Shown here in pieces: positions 44,051 through 52,600 of a stretch of DNA of 64,000 nucleotides. The number at the start of each line of letters is the position of its first letter. Positions within the stretch are counted from its first letter, which is position 1. The notes under the pieces are model-generated. The model was not told the origin of the DNA. It did not search any database and saw nothing but the letters and a program-made list of their open reading frames with translations. Location of the stretch: NCBI GenBank assembly GCA_012842745.1, contig DUSF01000056.1, forward strand, positions 310,001 through 374,000, given 5' to 3'. The stretch comes from Bacillus sp. (in: firmicutes) (GTDB lineage Bacteria > Bacillota > Bacilli > Bacillales > Bacillaceae_J). A program made the translations under genes and the position numbers.

Positions 44051-45274
44051 ATGGAAAACGAATCAAACGATCGTATTTGGACTAAAAGCTTTATTTTCTT
44101 ATTTTTAAGCAACTTTTTTCTTTTTTTAGCCTATTACGCCTTAATTACCTCTTTACCAATTTATGTATTAGATGAACTAAACGGAAGTGAAGCACAAGCT
44201 GGATTGGTTGTAACATTGTTATTACTATCAGCTATTATCGTTAGACCTTTTTCCGGGAAAATTTTAGAGTTATTTGGAAGAAAGGAGACGCTTATCGTTA
44301 GTTTAATCTTTTTTATGATTGGAACAGCCTTGCATCTTTTGATTATGGATTATTACGTTTTAATGGCCTTACGCTTTTTCCATGGCATTTGGTTTAGCCT
44401 TATTACGACAGCAACAAGCACAATTGCGGCGGATCTCGTTCCAGATAGACGGCATGGCGAGGGTTTAGGTTATTTTACAATGTCAATGAATATTGCCATT
44501 GTTGCTGGCCCCTTTATTGCGATATCACTTTTGCAAGCTGCAAGCTTTCATACATTATTTATTTTACTAAGCATATTAATGGTTGGAACAGTTTTTATTG
44601 CGGCCTTTATTCATGTTCCAAAGCATAAAATACAGCGGGTCCATTTTAAATTAAAATTAAATTTAGATGATTTATTTGAAAAAAAGTCAATTCCGATTGC
44701 TATTATTGCCTGCTTACTCACTTTTGCTTATTCTAGTATCCTATCGTATGTAACCATTTTCACAAAATCTCTCGGTTTATTAGAAGCGACCCGTTACTTT
44801 TTCCTTATTTTTGCGGCTTCGATGCTCATTGCCCGCCCGTTTGTTGGTCGTTTATTTGATACGAAGGGACCGATGATTGTGATTTATCCGTTGATCATTT
44901 CGTTTTCAGTAGGGCTTTTCCTATTAACGGTGACGAAATCGGCCTTCTTGCTAGTAGTTTCTGCCGCGTTAATCGGAATTGGATATGGGTCTTTAAGTCC
45001 ATGCTTACAAACATTAGCTGTGCAATTTGCCGGAAAAAATAGAAGCGGGCATGCAACGGCAACGTATTTAACTTTTTTTGACATTGGTATCGCCACAGGT
45101 GCTTACGTGTTAGGATTAATTGTGACTCGTTTTAACTATTCAGGCCTTTATTTTTTTGCAGGCATAGTTGTATTAATGATGTTGCTATTGTTTAAGCCAA
45201 TGTATAATTGTTCTGAAAGGTTAGTCGAAGAAGCGCATAATAAGACATTCGCTTTAGAAGTTAATGTAAAATAG
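44051..45274 (+). CDS. MFS transporter
   Basis: A 407-residue twelve-helix transporter. The loop 2-3 motif reads RPFSGKILELFGRKETLIVS and a second copy lies at RPFVGRLFDTKGPMIVIYP. RFFHGIWFSLITTATSTIAADLVPDRRHGEGLGYF is typical of sugar or drug exporters of the YwoG/YfkF group. The substrate is unknown. GGGAGAAGCA precedes ATG 44051. Confidence 0.85.
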   Translation: MENESNDRIWTKSFIFLFLSNFFLFLAYYALITSLPIYVLDELNGSEAQAGLVVTLLLLSAIIVRPFSGKILELFGRKETLIVSLIFFMIGTALHLLIMDYYVLMALRFFHGIWFSLITTATSTIAADLVPDRRHGEGLGYFTMSMNIAIVAGPFIAISLLQAASFHTLFILLSILMVGTVFIAAFIHVPKHKIQRVHFKLKLNLDDLFEKKSIPIAIIACLLTFAYSSILSYVTIFTKSLGLLEATRYFFLIFAASMLIARPFVGRLFDTKGPMIVIYPLIISFSVGLFLLTVTKSAFLLVVSAALIGIGYGSLSPCLQTLAVQFAGKNRSGHATATYLTFFDIGIATGAYVLGLIVTRFNYSGLYFFAGIVVLMMLLLFKPMYNCSERLVEEAHNKTFALEVNVK

Positions 45275-45311
45275 GAATTGAAAAATATGATTGAAGTAGG
45301 AGAAATGTTTC

Positions 45312-46112
45312 ATGATTAAAATGATTTTTAGTGATTTAGATGGAACTTTGCTTAGTAATGATAATAAAGTTCGAGATGATGATAGTAAAGCTATCAAAAT
45401 AGCTTTACAAAATGGCATCGATGTATGTTTAGCTTCGGGCCGCAAAGATATTGATATTCAAGCTGTAGCTGACATAATAGGTTCAAAATTCCACCGCATT
45501 AGCCAAAATGGTGCTTTCGTCTTTTCAAGAGATAATCAGGAATTGCATCGAACTTCATTTGACCCAATAATTGTTAAAAAATTATATGAGCGGATTTCAA
45601 ATGAGGAAGTTATTACAATCCTCTCGACAATTGATAAGGAATACGTTGAAAAAAAAGACGAACTAATTTTTAAAATTGAGAAAAGGCTTTTCAGTCCGAT
45701 TGAAGAGGAAAAAGAATTGAAATCAGAGATAGGAAAATCCATCCACGTATCGAAGATTATTAATATTGGTACTGAAAAGACGCTTCACCAATTACAAAAA
45801 GAATTGAAAGAGACCTATCCTGAAGAGTTAGATACGTTTCTTTCGGAAACACATATACTAGATGTGATGCCGAAAAATATTAGTAAAGGAAATGCGATTC
45901 AAATCTTGTTAAAACATACTGGTCTAAAACCTAACCAAATAGCTTGTATTGGTGACTCATATAATGATATTCCGATGTTTCATTTAACAAAGCATAGCTT
46001 TGCGATGTCAAGCGCCCATCCCGATGTGAAAAAGGAAGCAAGTTTCATCGTTGATACCGTTGCCGAGGCAATCGAGCAAATAATGAAATTTGAACATTTG
46101 TGTATAAAATAA
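45312..46112 (+). CDS. HAD-superfamily Cof-type phosphatase
   Basis: A 266-residue haloacid dehalogenase-like hydrolase with nucleophile motif SDLDGTLLSND, motif II in CLASGRKD, motif III Lys in NISKGNAIQILL and motif IV GDSYNDIPMF. The C2 cap matches the Cof/YidA branch, which acts on small phosphorylated metabolites or flavin phosphates. It lies 37 bases after the MFS gene and 46 before the CDF gene on the same strand. Confidence 0.9.
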   Translation: MIKMIFSDLDGTLLSNDNKVRDDDSKAIKIALQNGIDVCLASGRKDIDIQAVADIIGSKFHRISQNGAFVFSRDNQELHRTSFDPIIVKKLYERISNEEVITILSTIDKEYVEKKDELIFKIEKRLFSPIEEEKELKSEIGKSIHVSKIINIGTEKTLHQLQKELKETYPEELDTFLSETHILDVMPKNISKGNAIQILLKHTGLKPNQIACIGDSYNDIPMFHLTKHSFAMSSAHPDVKKEASFIVDTVAEAIEQIMKFEHLCIK

Positions 46113-46158
46113 ATATAAAATTTCAATTGTTGTTTTTTATAAAGAGGGGGAAAAATTG

Positions 46159-47112
46159 ATGCATCACCATCACCATCATGATCATCACCATGACCACCAT
46201 CATAGTCATGGACACCATCATCATGGGCATCATGACCATACGAGAGAAGGAAATAAAAAAGGGCTTACAATCGCCCTTACGATTACAGCAGGAATCATGC
46301 TTTTAGAATTCTTCGGTGGGCTGTTTACGAACAGTTTAGCCTTGCTATCTGACTCAGGTCACATGTTAAGCGATGCTAGTTCTCTAGCATTAAGTTTAGT
46401 TGCGATGTGGTTTGCAGCAAGGCCTGCTTCGCCAAATAAAACGTATGGCTTTTATCGTTTTGAAATTTTGGCAGCATTATTTAATGGAATTACGTTATTC
46501 TTAATTGCTGGATTTATTATTTATGAGGCGTATGGGCGCTTTTTAGAGCCGCCGACTGTTGCTAGTGGGACGATGATTCTGATTGCAGTCATAGGTTTGG
46601 GTGCCAACTTATTAAGTGCCTGGGCAATGCTTCGTCAAGGTGATGTTAAAGGAAATGTCAATCTTAGAAGTGCTTATTTGCATGTTCTTGGTGATGCATT
46701 AGGCTCAGTAGGGGCGATTTTGGCAGGACTAATTATGTACTTTTTTGGGTGGTATACAGCGGACCCCATTATTAGCGTTGTCGTTGCGTTGTTAATTTTA
46801 CGGAGCGCATGGAGTGTTATTAAGCATACGGTTCATATATTAATGGAAGGAACACCAATCACCGTTGACCAAAAAGAAGTAGATGAAGCATTAAGGCAAA
46901 TTCCCGGCGTCATCAATGTCCACGACCTTCATATTTGGACAATTACATCAGGACTAGATTCATTAAGCTGTCATTTGTTAATTAAGGATGATAAAGATTG
47001 CCAGGAAATTTTACAACAAGCTATTCAAATCATAGAAAGTAAGTTTAAAATCTTACACACTACGATTCAAGTAGAAAAATCGAATCTGCAACATGCAGAA
47101 ACGGATGTTTAA
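46159..47112 (+). CDS. CDF-family zinc/cation efflux protein (CzcD/ZitB type)
   Basis: A 317-residue six-helix exporter of divalent cations. The first 30 residues are almost all His with Asp, Gly and Ser (including a six-His run), a natural cytoplasmic metal-collecting tail. Transport-site ligands are visible as SLALLSDSGHMLSDASS (HxxxD) and YLHVLGDALGSVGAI (HxxxD). The C-terminal cytoplasmic domain contains INVHDLHIWTITSGLDSLSCH. ATG 46159 is preferred over TTG 46156 because AGGGGG is eight bases before it. Confidence 0.93.
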   Translation: MHHHHHHDHHHDHHHSHGHHHHGHHDHTREGNKKGLTIALTITAGIMLLEFFGGLFTNSLALLSDSGHMLSDASSLALSLVAMWFAARPASPNKTYGFYRFEILAALFNGITLFLIAGFIIYEAYGRFLEPPTVASGTMILIAVIGLGANLLSAWAMLRQGDVKGNVNLRSAYLHVLGDALGSVGAILAGLIMYFFGWYTADPIISVVVALLILRSAWSVIKHTVHILMEGTPITVDQKEVDEALRQIPGVINVHDLHIWTITSGLDSLSCHLLIKDDKDCQEILQQAIQIIESKFKILHTTIQVEKSNLQHAETDV

Positions 47113-47226
47113 GAACATTTTATAGTCAAAAAGAATGGACCGCTAGGATTAGTCGTTCGTTCTGGTGGTCTGTTATTTACATTCGGTAGCAAAATGTCCA
47201 CACAATATCTTTGATAATTATATTTT

Positions 47227-48000
47227 CTAAGATACTTTATACGCATTTACAGTTCTTTTCACTATATTTCGAATAAATCTCTCAGTTTGTTCAACTATCG
47301 TAAATTTATCAAAATCCATTGAAGCAACATGATATGAATTTTTTAATTCAACCATTTCTTTTTGCGTTGATGAAACATTGTTATAAACATAATCAGTACT
47401 TGCTGCTGGCACAACATGGTCTTCTAAGGATTTAAACAATAGAAGGGGACATGTAATATGTGAAAGATTTTCCTTGCTATGATCAATGATGGCTAATAGC
47501 TGCTTAATGGCATGAACTGGAACGAATGGATATGTGATTTCGGTAACACTGCTATCTTTTATATCAGGTTGCCCTTCCTCAACATACTTTGATACTTGTT
47601 CATTTTTATAAAACTCATATCCTGGAACGGAAAAGGCCGCATTAATTGTAACGACACCACTTGTCTTCACATTTTTAGCCAATAAAAGAGACAAAGCTCC
47701 ACCCATTGATTGACCAACAATAAATACATGTGAACAATCCTTTTTAAGTTCCTCATAAGCTTGCTCAAGTTCTGTGAGCCAATCTTCAAACGTTGCTTCT
47801 TCTAGTTCCTTGTAATGTGTTCCATGCCCTTTTAAACGTGGAGCTAACACAGTGAAACCTCTTTTAGAAAACTCCGCACCTAAAAATTTAACACTTTGTG
47901 GAGTTCCTACGAATCCGTGTATGAGTAAGATTCCAATTTCATTTCCTTTTATATAAAACGGTTCTGCACCTGGAATAATTTGATATTTAGTAGTTATCAT
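47227..48000 (-). CDS. Carboxylesterase (Est30/YvaK-like alpha/beta hydrolase)
   Basis: A 257-residue cytoplasmic esterase. It has LLIHGFVGTPQSV as the oxyanion loop, nucleophile in VGQSMGGALSL, acid in KSLEDHVVPAAS and His in NSYHVASMDFD. The length and GRLKGHGTHYKELE-like region match the Est30 family, which hydrolyses medium-chain esters and monoglycerides. GGAGAG precedes ATG 48000. About 130 bases upstream on the same strand is a structured RNA with terminator that might be its leader. Confidence 0.88.
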   Translation of the reverse strand: MITTKYQIIPGAEPFYIKGNEIGILLIHGFVGTPQSVKFLGAEFSKRGFTVLAPRLKGHGTHYKELEEATFEDWLTELEQAYEELKKDCSHVFIVGQSMGGALSLLLAKNVKTSGVVTINAAFSVPGYEFYKNEQVSKYVEEGQPDIKDSSVTEITYPFVPVHAIKQLLAIIDHSKENLSHITCPLLLFKSLEDHVVPAASTDYVYNNVSSTQKEMVELKNSYHVASMDFDKFTIVEQTERFIRNIVKRTVNAYKVS

Positions 48001-48130
48001 AATAATCTCTCCATTTCCTTAAGTCTTTATAACAGCGAAAAGGTTCTAACTTATACTTTTCCGATAAATATACTAAGAATTAAATCGTAGCATGATTATT
48101 TTTATTTGTAAATAACAAACTAAAGTAATT

Positions 48131-48166
48131 ATTAAAATAAAAAGGGCACCTTATATAAAGGTACCC
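48131..48166 (-). terminator. Terminator of the structured RNA
   Basis: On the minus strand GGGTACCTT and AAGGTGCCC (one G-U pair) form a 9-bp stem with a five-base TATAT-type loop, followed by TTTTTATTTT. Confidence 0.85.
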
Positions 48167-48250
48167 CGCGTATTGTGGCGATTGACTGCACGCCACATTC
48201 GTGCATCGCTATTAGCATGTCAATCGACTTACACAATTCAGCTCATCGCA
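48131..48250 (-). ncRNA. Candidate structured small RNA or leader RNA
   Basis: The minus strand carries a sigma-A-like promoter (see 48257-48286), then about 110 bases of dense pairing. Outer stem CGAUUGAC (48226-48219) pairs with GUCAAUCG (48186-48179). Inside are a small GCU-AAU-AGC hairpin and a perfect hairpin UGCACG-AAUGUGG-CGUGCA (48205-48187). The loop bases UGUGG can pair with CCACA (48178-48174) just 3' of the outer stem, forming a pseudoknot. A 9-bp terminator ends the RNA. It is followed after 130 bases by the esterase gene, so it may be a trans-acting RNA or a cis-acting leader. I do not recognise a known RNA family. Confidence 0.6.
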
Positions 48251-48256
48251 AAATTA

Positions 48257-48286
48257 AATATACCATATAGTTTGCTAAAGTTGCAA
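48257..48286 (-). promoter_or_regulatory. Predicted sigma-A promoter of the structured RNA
   Basis: Minus strand -35 TTGCAA (48286-48281) and -10 TATATT (48262-48257) with an 18-base spacer, placing the start near 48250, just before the paired region. Confidence 0.55.
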
Positions 48287-48424
48287 TGTATAATTTTTAA
48301 CAGCAGGAAATTACGAAAAATTAAAAAATTTTACTAAAAGACTGTTATCCTTCACAATTTAGATTTAAAATAGAAGTTGGATTATTTAAAATTGATTTTT
48401 TTATCGTACAAGGAGATGACACAG

Positions 48425-49498
48425 ATGCTTGATCAAACAATAAAAGTTGATTTAAGCTCAACAAAGAAAACAAAACCAGATGCAAGTACATTACAATTTG
48501 GTAAAGTTTTCACAGATCATATGTTTATTATGGATTATATGGAAGGGCAGGGCTGGTATAATCCAAGAATCGTACCATATCAACCAATTACACTGGAACC
48601 TTCTTGCGTTGTTTTTCATTATGGCCAAACGGTCTTTGAAGGACTAAAGGCTTATCGGACAAAAGACGGTGATGTTCAATTATTCAGACCAGAGAAAAAT
48701 ATGCAGCGCTTAAACCAATCGAACGACCGAATGGTAATTCCACAAATTGACGAAGAATTTGCATTAGAAGCATTAAAAAAATTAATTTCCATTGATAAAG
48801 AGTGGGTTCCGAATGCTGAAGGCACTACACTCTATATTCGTCCATTTGTGATTGCAACACAGCCTTATTTAGGGGTTGCACCATCAACGCGATATATGTT
48901 CATGATTATCATGTCACCAGTTGGTGCTTATTATAAAGAAGGCTTAAATCCTGTGAAAATTCAAGTTGAAGATGAGTATGTTCGCACAGTTAAAGGTGGA
49001 ACGGGTACGGCGAAAACGGGCGGAAATTATGCGGCCAGCCTAAAAGCACAAGAGATTTCTGAAGAAAAAGGCTACTCCCAAGTTTTATGGTTGGATGGGA
49101 AAGAACATAAATATGTTGAAGAGGTTGGCAGCATGAATATGTTCTTTAAAATTGATGGCAAGGTCGTTACACCAGAGTTGAACGGAAGTATTCTACCGGG
49201 CATTACAAGAGACTCAATCATCGAGTTGTTAAAATATTGGAATGTACCTGTAGAAGAACGCAGAATTGCGATTGAAGAAATTTATGAAGCACACGCAAAC
49301 GGCAAGCTAGAGGAAGCGTTTGGGACAGGAACGGCTGCTGTTATTTCGCCAGTGGGTGAGCTTTTATGGAAAAATAAAAAAATAACTTTAAACGATGGAA
49401 AGACAGGAGAACTTTCAAAGAGGCTTTACGATACACTAACAGGTATTCAATATGGTACAGAGCCAGATCCATTTGGCTGGACTGTAAAAGTAGAGTAG
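48425..49498 (+). CDS. ilvE: Branched-chain amino acid aminotransferase IlvE
   Basis: A PLP-dependent class IV aminotransferase of 357 residues that makes leucine, isoleucine and valine from their keto acids. Motifs: HYGQTVFEGLKAYR, the PLP Lys region in KTGGNYAASL with the catalytic Lys upstream, EEVGSMNMFF, and the phosphate loop LNGSILPGITRDS. The frame opens at 48377, but AAGGAG with nine-base spacing points to ATG 48425 (MLDQTIKVDLS). It is monocistronic and closed by a strong terminator. No T-box was recognised upstream. Confidence 0.95.
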   Translation: MLDQTIKVDLSSTKKTKPDASTLQFGKVFTDHMFIMDYMEGQGWYNPRIVPYQPITLEPSCVVFHYGQTVFEGLKAYRTKDGDVQLFRPEKNMQRLNQSNDRMVIPQIDEEFALEALKKLISIDKEWVPNAEGTTLYIRPFVIATQPYLGVAPSTRYMFMIIMSPVGAYYKEGLNPVKIQVEDEYVRTVKGGTGTAKTGGNYAASLKAQEISEEKGYSQVLWLDGKEHKYVEEVGSMNMFFKIDGKVVTPELNGSILPGITRDSIIELLKYWNVPVEERRIAIEEIYEAHANGKLEEAFGTGTAAVISPVGELLWKNKKITLNDGKTGELSKRLYDTLTGIQYGTEPDPFGWTVKVE

Positions 49499-49511
49499 TG
49501 ATTCGACTATT

Positions 49512-49550
49512 AAAAAACTCACCACATCCAACTGGGGCGGTGAGTTTTTT
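49512..49550. terminator. Bidirectional terminator after ilvE
   Basis: AAAAAACTCACC (49512-49523) and GGTGAGTTTTTT (49539-49550) form a perfect 12-bp stem between convergent genes. Confidence 0.9.
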
Positions 49551-49588
49551 GGTCAATTTGCACTGTTAGTCGGTCTAAATAACCAAAC

Positions 49589-49948
49589 TTAGTACCCAAC
49601 CTCTACAACAGCTATAACGATATACATTTGGTCGTTTTTGTCGCCTTTTTCCTCCAAGATAATCCCGCTTGTCGTACTCATGCCGCCGTCAACAACTTCA
49701 ACGGTAACCTGTCCGAATGGTAGCGCTTGTTTAACGGCTTCAAGATCTAGCTTGTCCTTATCACAAGGAACGGCAAGACGCACATTTACGCGCATATAGT
49801 CTAAGCTGTTATTTGGGAGAACGGAACGAATTCCTGGCATTGAATTATAGTGAATGGCATTTTTCACAGCACGCACAGCGGCACGGGTAATATCTTGGCC
49901 ATGGACATCAATACCCATGCCAGTTTCAATAAACATAATTTTTTCCAA
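49589..49948 (-). CDS. Lin0512-family conserved protein
   Basis: A 119-residue soluble protein: IMFIETGMGIDVHGQDITRAAVRAVKNAI and RVNVRLAVPCDKDKLDLEAV are typical of the Lin0512/Bacillus family of unknown function, which has a ferredoxin-like alpha/beta pattern. TTG 49948 (MEKIMFIETG) with AGGAAGG ten bases upstream is chosen over TTG 49957, which touches that site. Confidence 0.8.
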   Translation of the reverse strand: MEKIMFIETGMGIDVHGQDITRAAVRAVKNAIHYNSMPGIRSVLPNNSLDYMRVNVRLAVPCDKDKLDLEAVKQALPFGQVTVEVVDGGMSTTSGIILEEKGDKNDQMYIVIAVVEVGY

Positions 49949-50141
49949 GAAAATCAATCCTTCCTAACTGAACTTATTTGTTGTAGTTTCCATTATAAAG
50001 AAATGTCGAATGTAAAGAAAGCTATTGCATTCCCGTCCAATTGTGAACAAAAATAGTCATTTATAGAAAATACATTGTAGTTAATATAAAATGTTTTATA
50101 ATGATTAGAATTGCAAAAAAATCAGGGGGAGAAAAAGTAGA

Positions 50142-50666
50142 ATGAAAAAAATAGTGGCAATAATTGTTCTATTATTCGTGGCATTAGTAGGGTGGCTCTA
50201 CTACATTAACTTAATAAACGTCGATGAATTTAGGTTGGGTAACTACGCTGTAATTGAAAAAGACAATGTTAAGGTAAATGAACCAATGTATGTAAGCTAT
50301 GATTTTGAATATCATGGGAACGGAAAACCTACTATAAAAGAAATCCGTTTTATTAAAACAGATGGGTCCTTTTTAACGAATGAAGATGAGGGTATTTCTG
50401 TGACTGCCTATATTGATAAAAGTGGAAAAACTTTAGCAAGTACACAAGGTCCGATTACCGAAGACGAGGCAAAGGAATTAAACTTGTTAGAAAATTATAT
50501 ACAAGTAGAAAATTATAAAGTAGAACAAAAAGAAGTGAATGTTGTACTAAAAGTAATCATTAAAGCTGAGAACTATATGAATAATATTTCTGCAGTAGAA
50601 ATCGATTATGATTTATTAGGATCACCGAAAACAAAGCAAATTTTAATTACTGGAGTGGCTAATTAG
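50142..50666 (+). CDS. Hypothetical membrane-anchored protein, 174 aa
   Basis: One N-terminal membrane anchor (residues 3-22, IVAIIVLLFVALVGWLYYI) followed by an external, probably beta-rich domain of about 150 residues (VNEPMYVSYDFEYHGNGKPT onward). There is no Cys. A GGGGGAG site precedes the ATG. It lies just before the formate-dehydrogenase-type genes but has its own spacing of 82 bases, and a functional link is not evident. Family not recognised. Confidence 0.65.
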   Translation: MKKIVAIIVLLFVALVGWLYYINLINVDEFRLGNYAVIEKDNVKVNEPMYVSYDFEYHGNGKPTIKEIRFIKTDGSFLTNEDEGISVTAYIDKSGKTLASTQGPITEDEAKELNLLENYIQVENYKVEQKEVNVVLKVIIKAENYMNNISAVEIDYDLLGSPKTKQILITGVAN

Positions 50667-50748
50667 TTTCCCTAAAAACTAAACTAAACATTTACAAAGT
50701 ACCCCGTAGAGTATAATATATAGTTAGTATACTTTAGGGGGTATTCGC

Positions 50749-51765
50749 ATGTCGGAAGGTTTTTCAAGAAGAACTTTCTTAAAAAGAACAGCTGCGGCTG
50801 GAGCCATCACTACCGTTATGCTATCTGGTGTGAACAAAGTCAGCGCAGTTAAGAATGAGGGAGTCGAAAAAGGAACAATCATTGATTTAACAAAATGCGA
50901 TGGCTGTATAAATGAAGGTACACCTTTATGCGTGGTAGCATGTAAACAGAAAAATGAAGCGCATTTTCCGCAGCCAAAGAAAGAGGATATTCAGCCGTAC
51001 TGGCCACAGAAAAAATTTGAAGATTGGTCAGATAAACAGGATGTAACGAATCGGTTAACACCTTACAATTGGACATTTATCGATCATGTTCAAGTTGAAC
51101 ATGAGGGTGCAGTTGAGGAAGTATTCGTACCAAGAAGGTGTATGCATTGTGACAATCCAACTTGTATGAGTCTCTGTCCGTTTGGTGCGATTAAGAAAAG
51201 CGAAGAAGGCGCCGTTTCAATTGATGATGGCTACTGTATGGGTGGTGCTAAGTGTCGTGATGCATGCCCATGGGATATTCCACAGCGCCAAGCGGGTGTA
51301 GGTCTTTATTTAAAAATAGCACCGGAACTAGCTGGTGGTGGTGTCATGTACAAATGTGATTTTTGTGCTGATTTACTTGCTGAAGGAAAGGAGCCAGCTT
51401 GTAAAACCGCCTGTCCAAAAAATGCTATTTCATTTGGAACGAAAGATGATATGAAGGCTTTAGCATATGAACGTGCAAAAGAAATAAATGGCTATGTTTA
51501 CGGTGATAAGGAAAATGGCGGAACAGCCACTTTCTATATATCAAAAGTGCCATTCGAAAAAATCGATGCTGCCATTAAAAAAGATAAAGCTGCAAAAGGT
51601 GACGAAAAACCTGGGCGACCAACAATGGAGGTAGAAATTGAAAACAAGCTTGATTCCTTTAGTGGAATGATGAAAAGTGCGATGCTTGCACCTTTAGCAG
51701 GTGCAGTTGCAGCGGGAGCTGTTGCCTATCGGACGATGAAAGGAAAGGTGAAAGATGATGAATAA
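50749..51765 (+). CDS. Formate dehydrogenase-type iron-sulfur (beta) subunit
   Basis: A 338-residue electron-transfer subunit. A Tat signal (SRRTFLKRTAAAG) is followed by four Cys groups for four [4Fe-4S] clusters: CDGCINEGTPLCVVAC, CMHCDNPTCMSLCP, CMGGAKCRDACP and CDFCADLLAEGKEPACKTACP. A C-terminal hydrophobic helix (LAPLAGAVAAGAVAY) anchors it to the outer face of the membrane. In FdnG/FdoG-type enzymes this subunit carries electrons from the molybdenum/tungsten catalytic subunit to cytochrome b. That catalytic subunit is not encoded here. The start overlaps nothing upstream; GGGGG lies before ATG 50749. Confidence 0.87.
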   Translation: MSEGFSRRTFLKRTAAAGAITTVMLSGVNKVSAVKNEGVEKGTIIDLTKCDGCINEGTPLCVVACKQKNEAHFPQPKKEDIQPYWPQKKFEDWSDKQDVTNRLTPYNWTFIDHVQVEHEGAVEEVFVPRRCMHCDNPTCMSLCPFGAIKKSEEGAVSIDDGYCMGGAKCRDACPWDIPQRQAGVGLYLKIAPELAGGGVMYKCDFCADLLAEGKEPACKTACPKNAISFGTKDDMKALAYERAKEINGYVYGDKENGGTATFYISKVPFEKIDAAIKKDKAAKGDEKPGRPTMEVEIENKLDSFSGMMKSAMLAPLAGAVAAGAVAYRTMKGKVKDDE

Positions 51766-52453
51766 AGAGAAAAAGGTTTTAAGGCAAACACTTTCCAATC
51801 GCATTGTTCACTGGGTAACAGCAATCTCAATTTTTGCCCTTATCATTTCTGGCCTTGGACAATTACCTTTATATAAAAGGTATTATGTCACAAGCCTTCC
51901 AGGCGCTGAATGGCTCGGTAATTATTTTAGCACTTTAGTAATGCATTACATTGGAGCCATTATCCTATTATTTATCATTTTTTATCATATCGTCTTGCAT
52001 GTCGTAAAAAAGGAATTTGATATTTGGCCGAAAAAAGGAGACGTTAAACAATCATTTCTCATCATTAAAGCAATGATTACAAAAGGAAAAGAGCCTGCGA
52101 GCGATAAATATTTAGCGGAACAGCGTTTAGCCTATTTATTTATTGGGATTAGTATTATGCTCCTCGTGATTACAGGTGTAATAAAAATAATAAAAAATGT
52201 TCCGGGAGTAACGATTCCGTACGATGTTATTTTTTGGATAGCCCATATCCATAATTTCGCAACGATCTTTTTAATATTTGGAATCGTTGGCCATTTGGCA
52301 GCGTTTATTTTTAAAGAAAATCGACCATTGCTACCGGGGATGTTCACCGGCTATGTGAAGGAAGAATATGCAAAGCATCGCCATTCGCTTTGGTATAATA
52401 AATTGTTTCCTAAAGAAGAAGCTAAGCAAAGTGTAAAGGAGAAAGTGAACTAG
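51755..52453 (+). CDS. Formate dehydrogenase-type cytochrome b (gamma) subunit
   Basis: A 232-residue membrane protein with four helices. His residues in NRIVHWVTAIS, LVMHYIGAIILLFIIFYHIVLHVV and IAHIHNFATIFLIF...VGHLAAF fit two b haems, as in the FdnI family. It takes electrons from the iron-sulfur subunit to quinone. ATG 51755 overlaps the end of the beta gene by eleven bases, so the two are coupled. A terminator follows. Confidence 0.87.
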   Translation: MMNKEKKVLRQTLSNRIVHWVTAISIFALIISGLGQLPLYKRYYVTSLPGAEWLGNYFSTLVMHYIGAIILLFIIFYHIVLHVVKKEFDIWPKKGDVKQSFLIIKAMITKGKEPASDKYLAEQRLAYLFIGISIMLLVITGVIKIIKNVPGVTIPYDVIFWIAHIHNFATIFLIFGIVGHLAAFIFKENRPLLPGMFTGYVKEEYAKHRHSLWYNKLFPKEEAKQSVKEKVN

Positions 52454-52461
52454 TATCATGA

Positions 52462-52492
52462 AGAGTGATCAAGCAATTGGTCACTCTTTTTT
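52462..52492 (+). terminator. Intrinsic terminator after the cytochrome b gene
   Basis: AGAGTGA (52462-52468) and TCACTCT (52481-52487) stem with TTTTTT tail. Confidence 0.8.
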
Positions 52493-52600
52493 CATAATTA
52501 ATTGTCTTTTCATATATAAGTTTGTCGCCTAAATAGTTATAATAAAAGTAATTGGGAAATTTTTATTGACACAAAAATTATTAAATAGAGAGGTTTAACA

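Noticed and set aside
47113..47226. Terminator between the CDF and esterase genes
   Set aside because: GGACC/GGTGGTC pairing is short and lacks a T run, so it was not called.
48250..48424. T-box leader before ilvE
   Set aside because: No T-box core or plus-strand terminator/antiterminator pair was seen; the structure in the gap is on the minus strand.
50667..50748. Remnant of a formate dehydrogenase catalytic subunit
   Set aside because: Only 82 bases are available and no molybdopterin-type motif is present.
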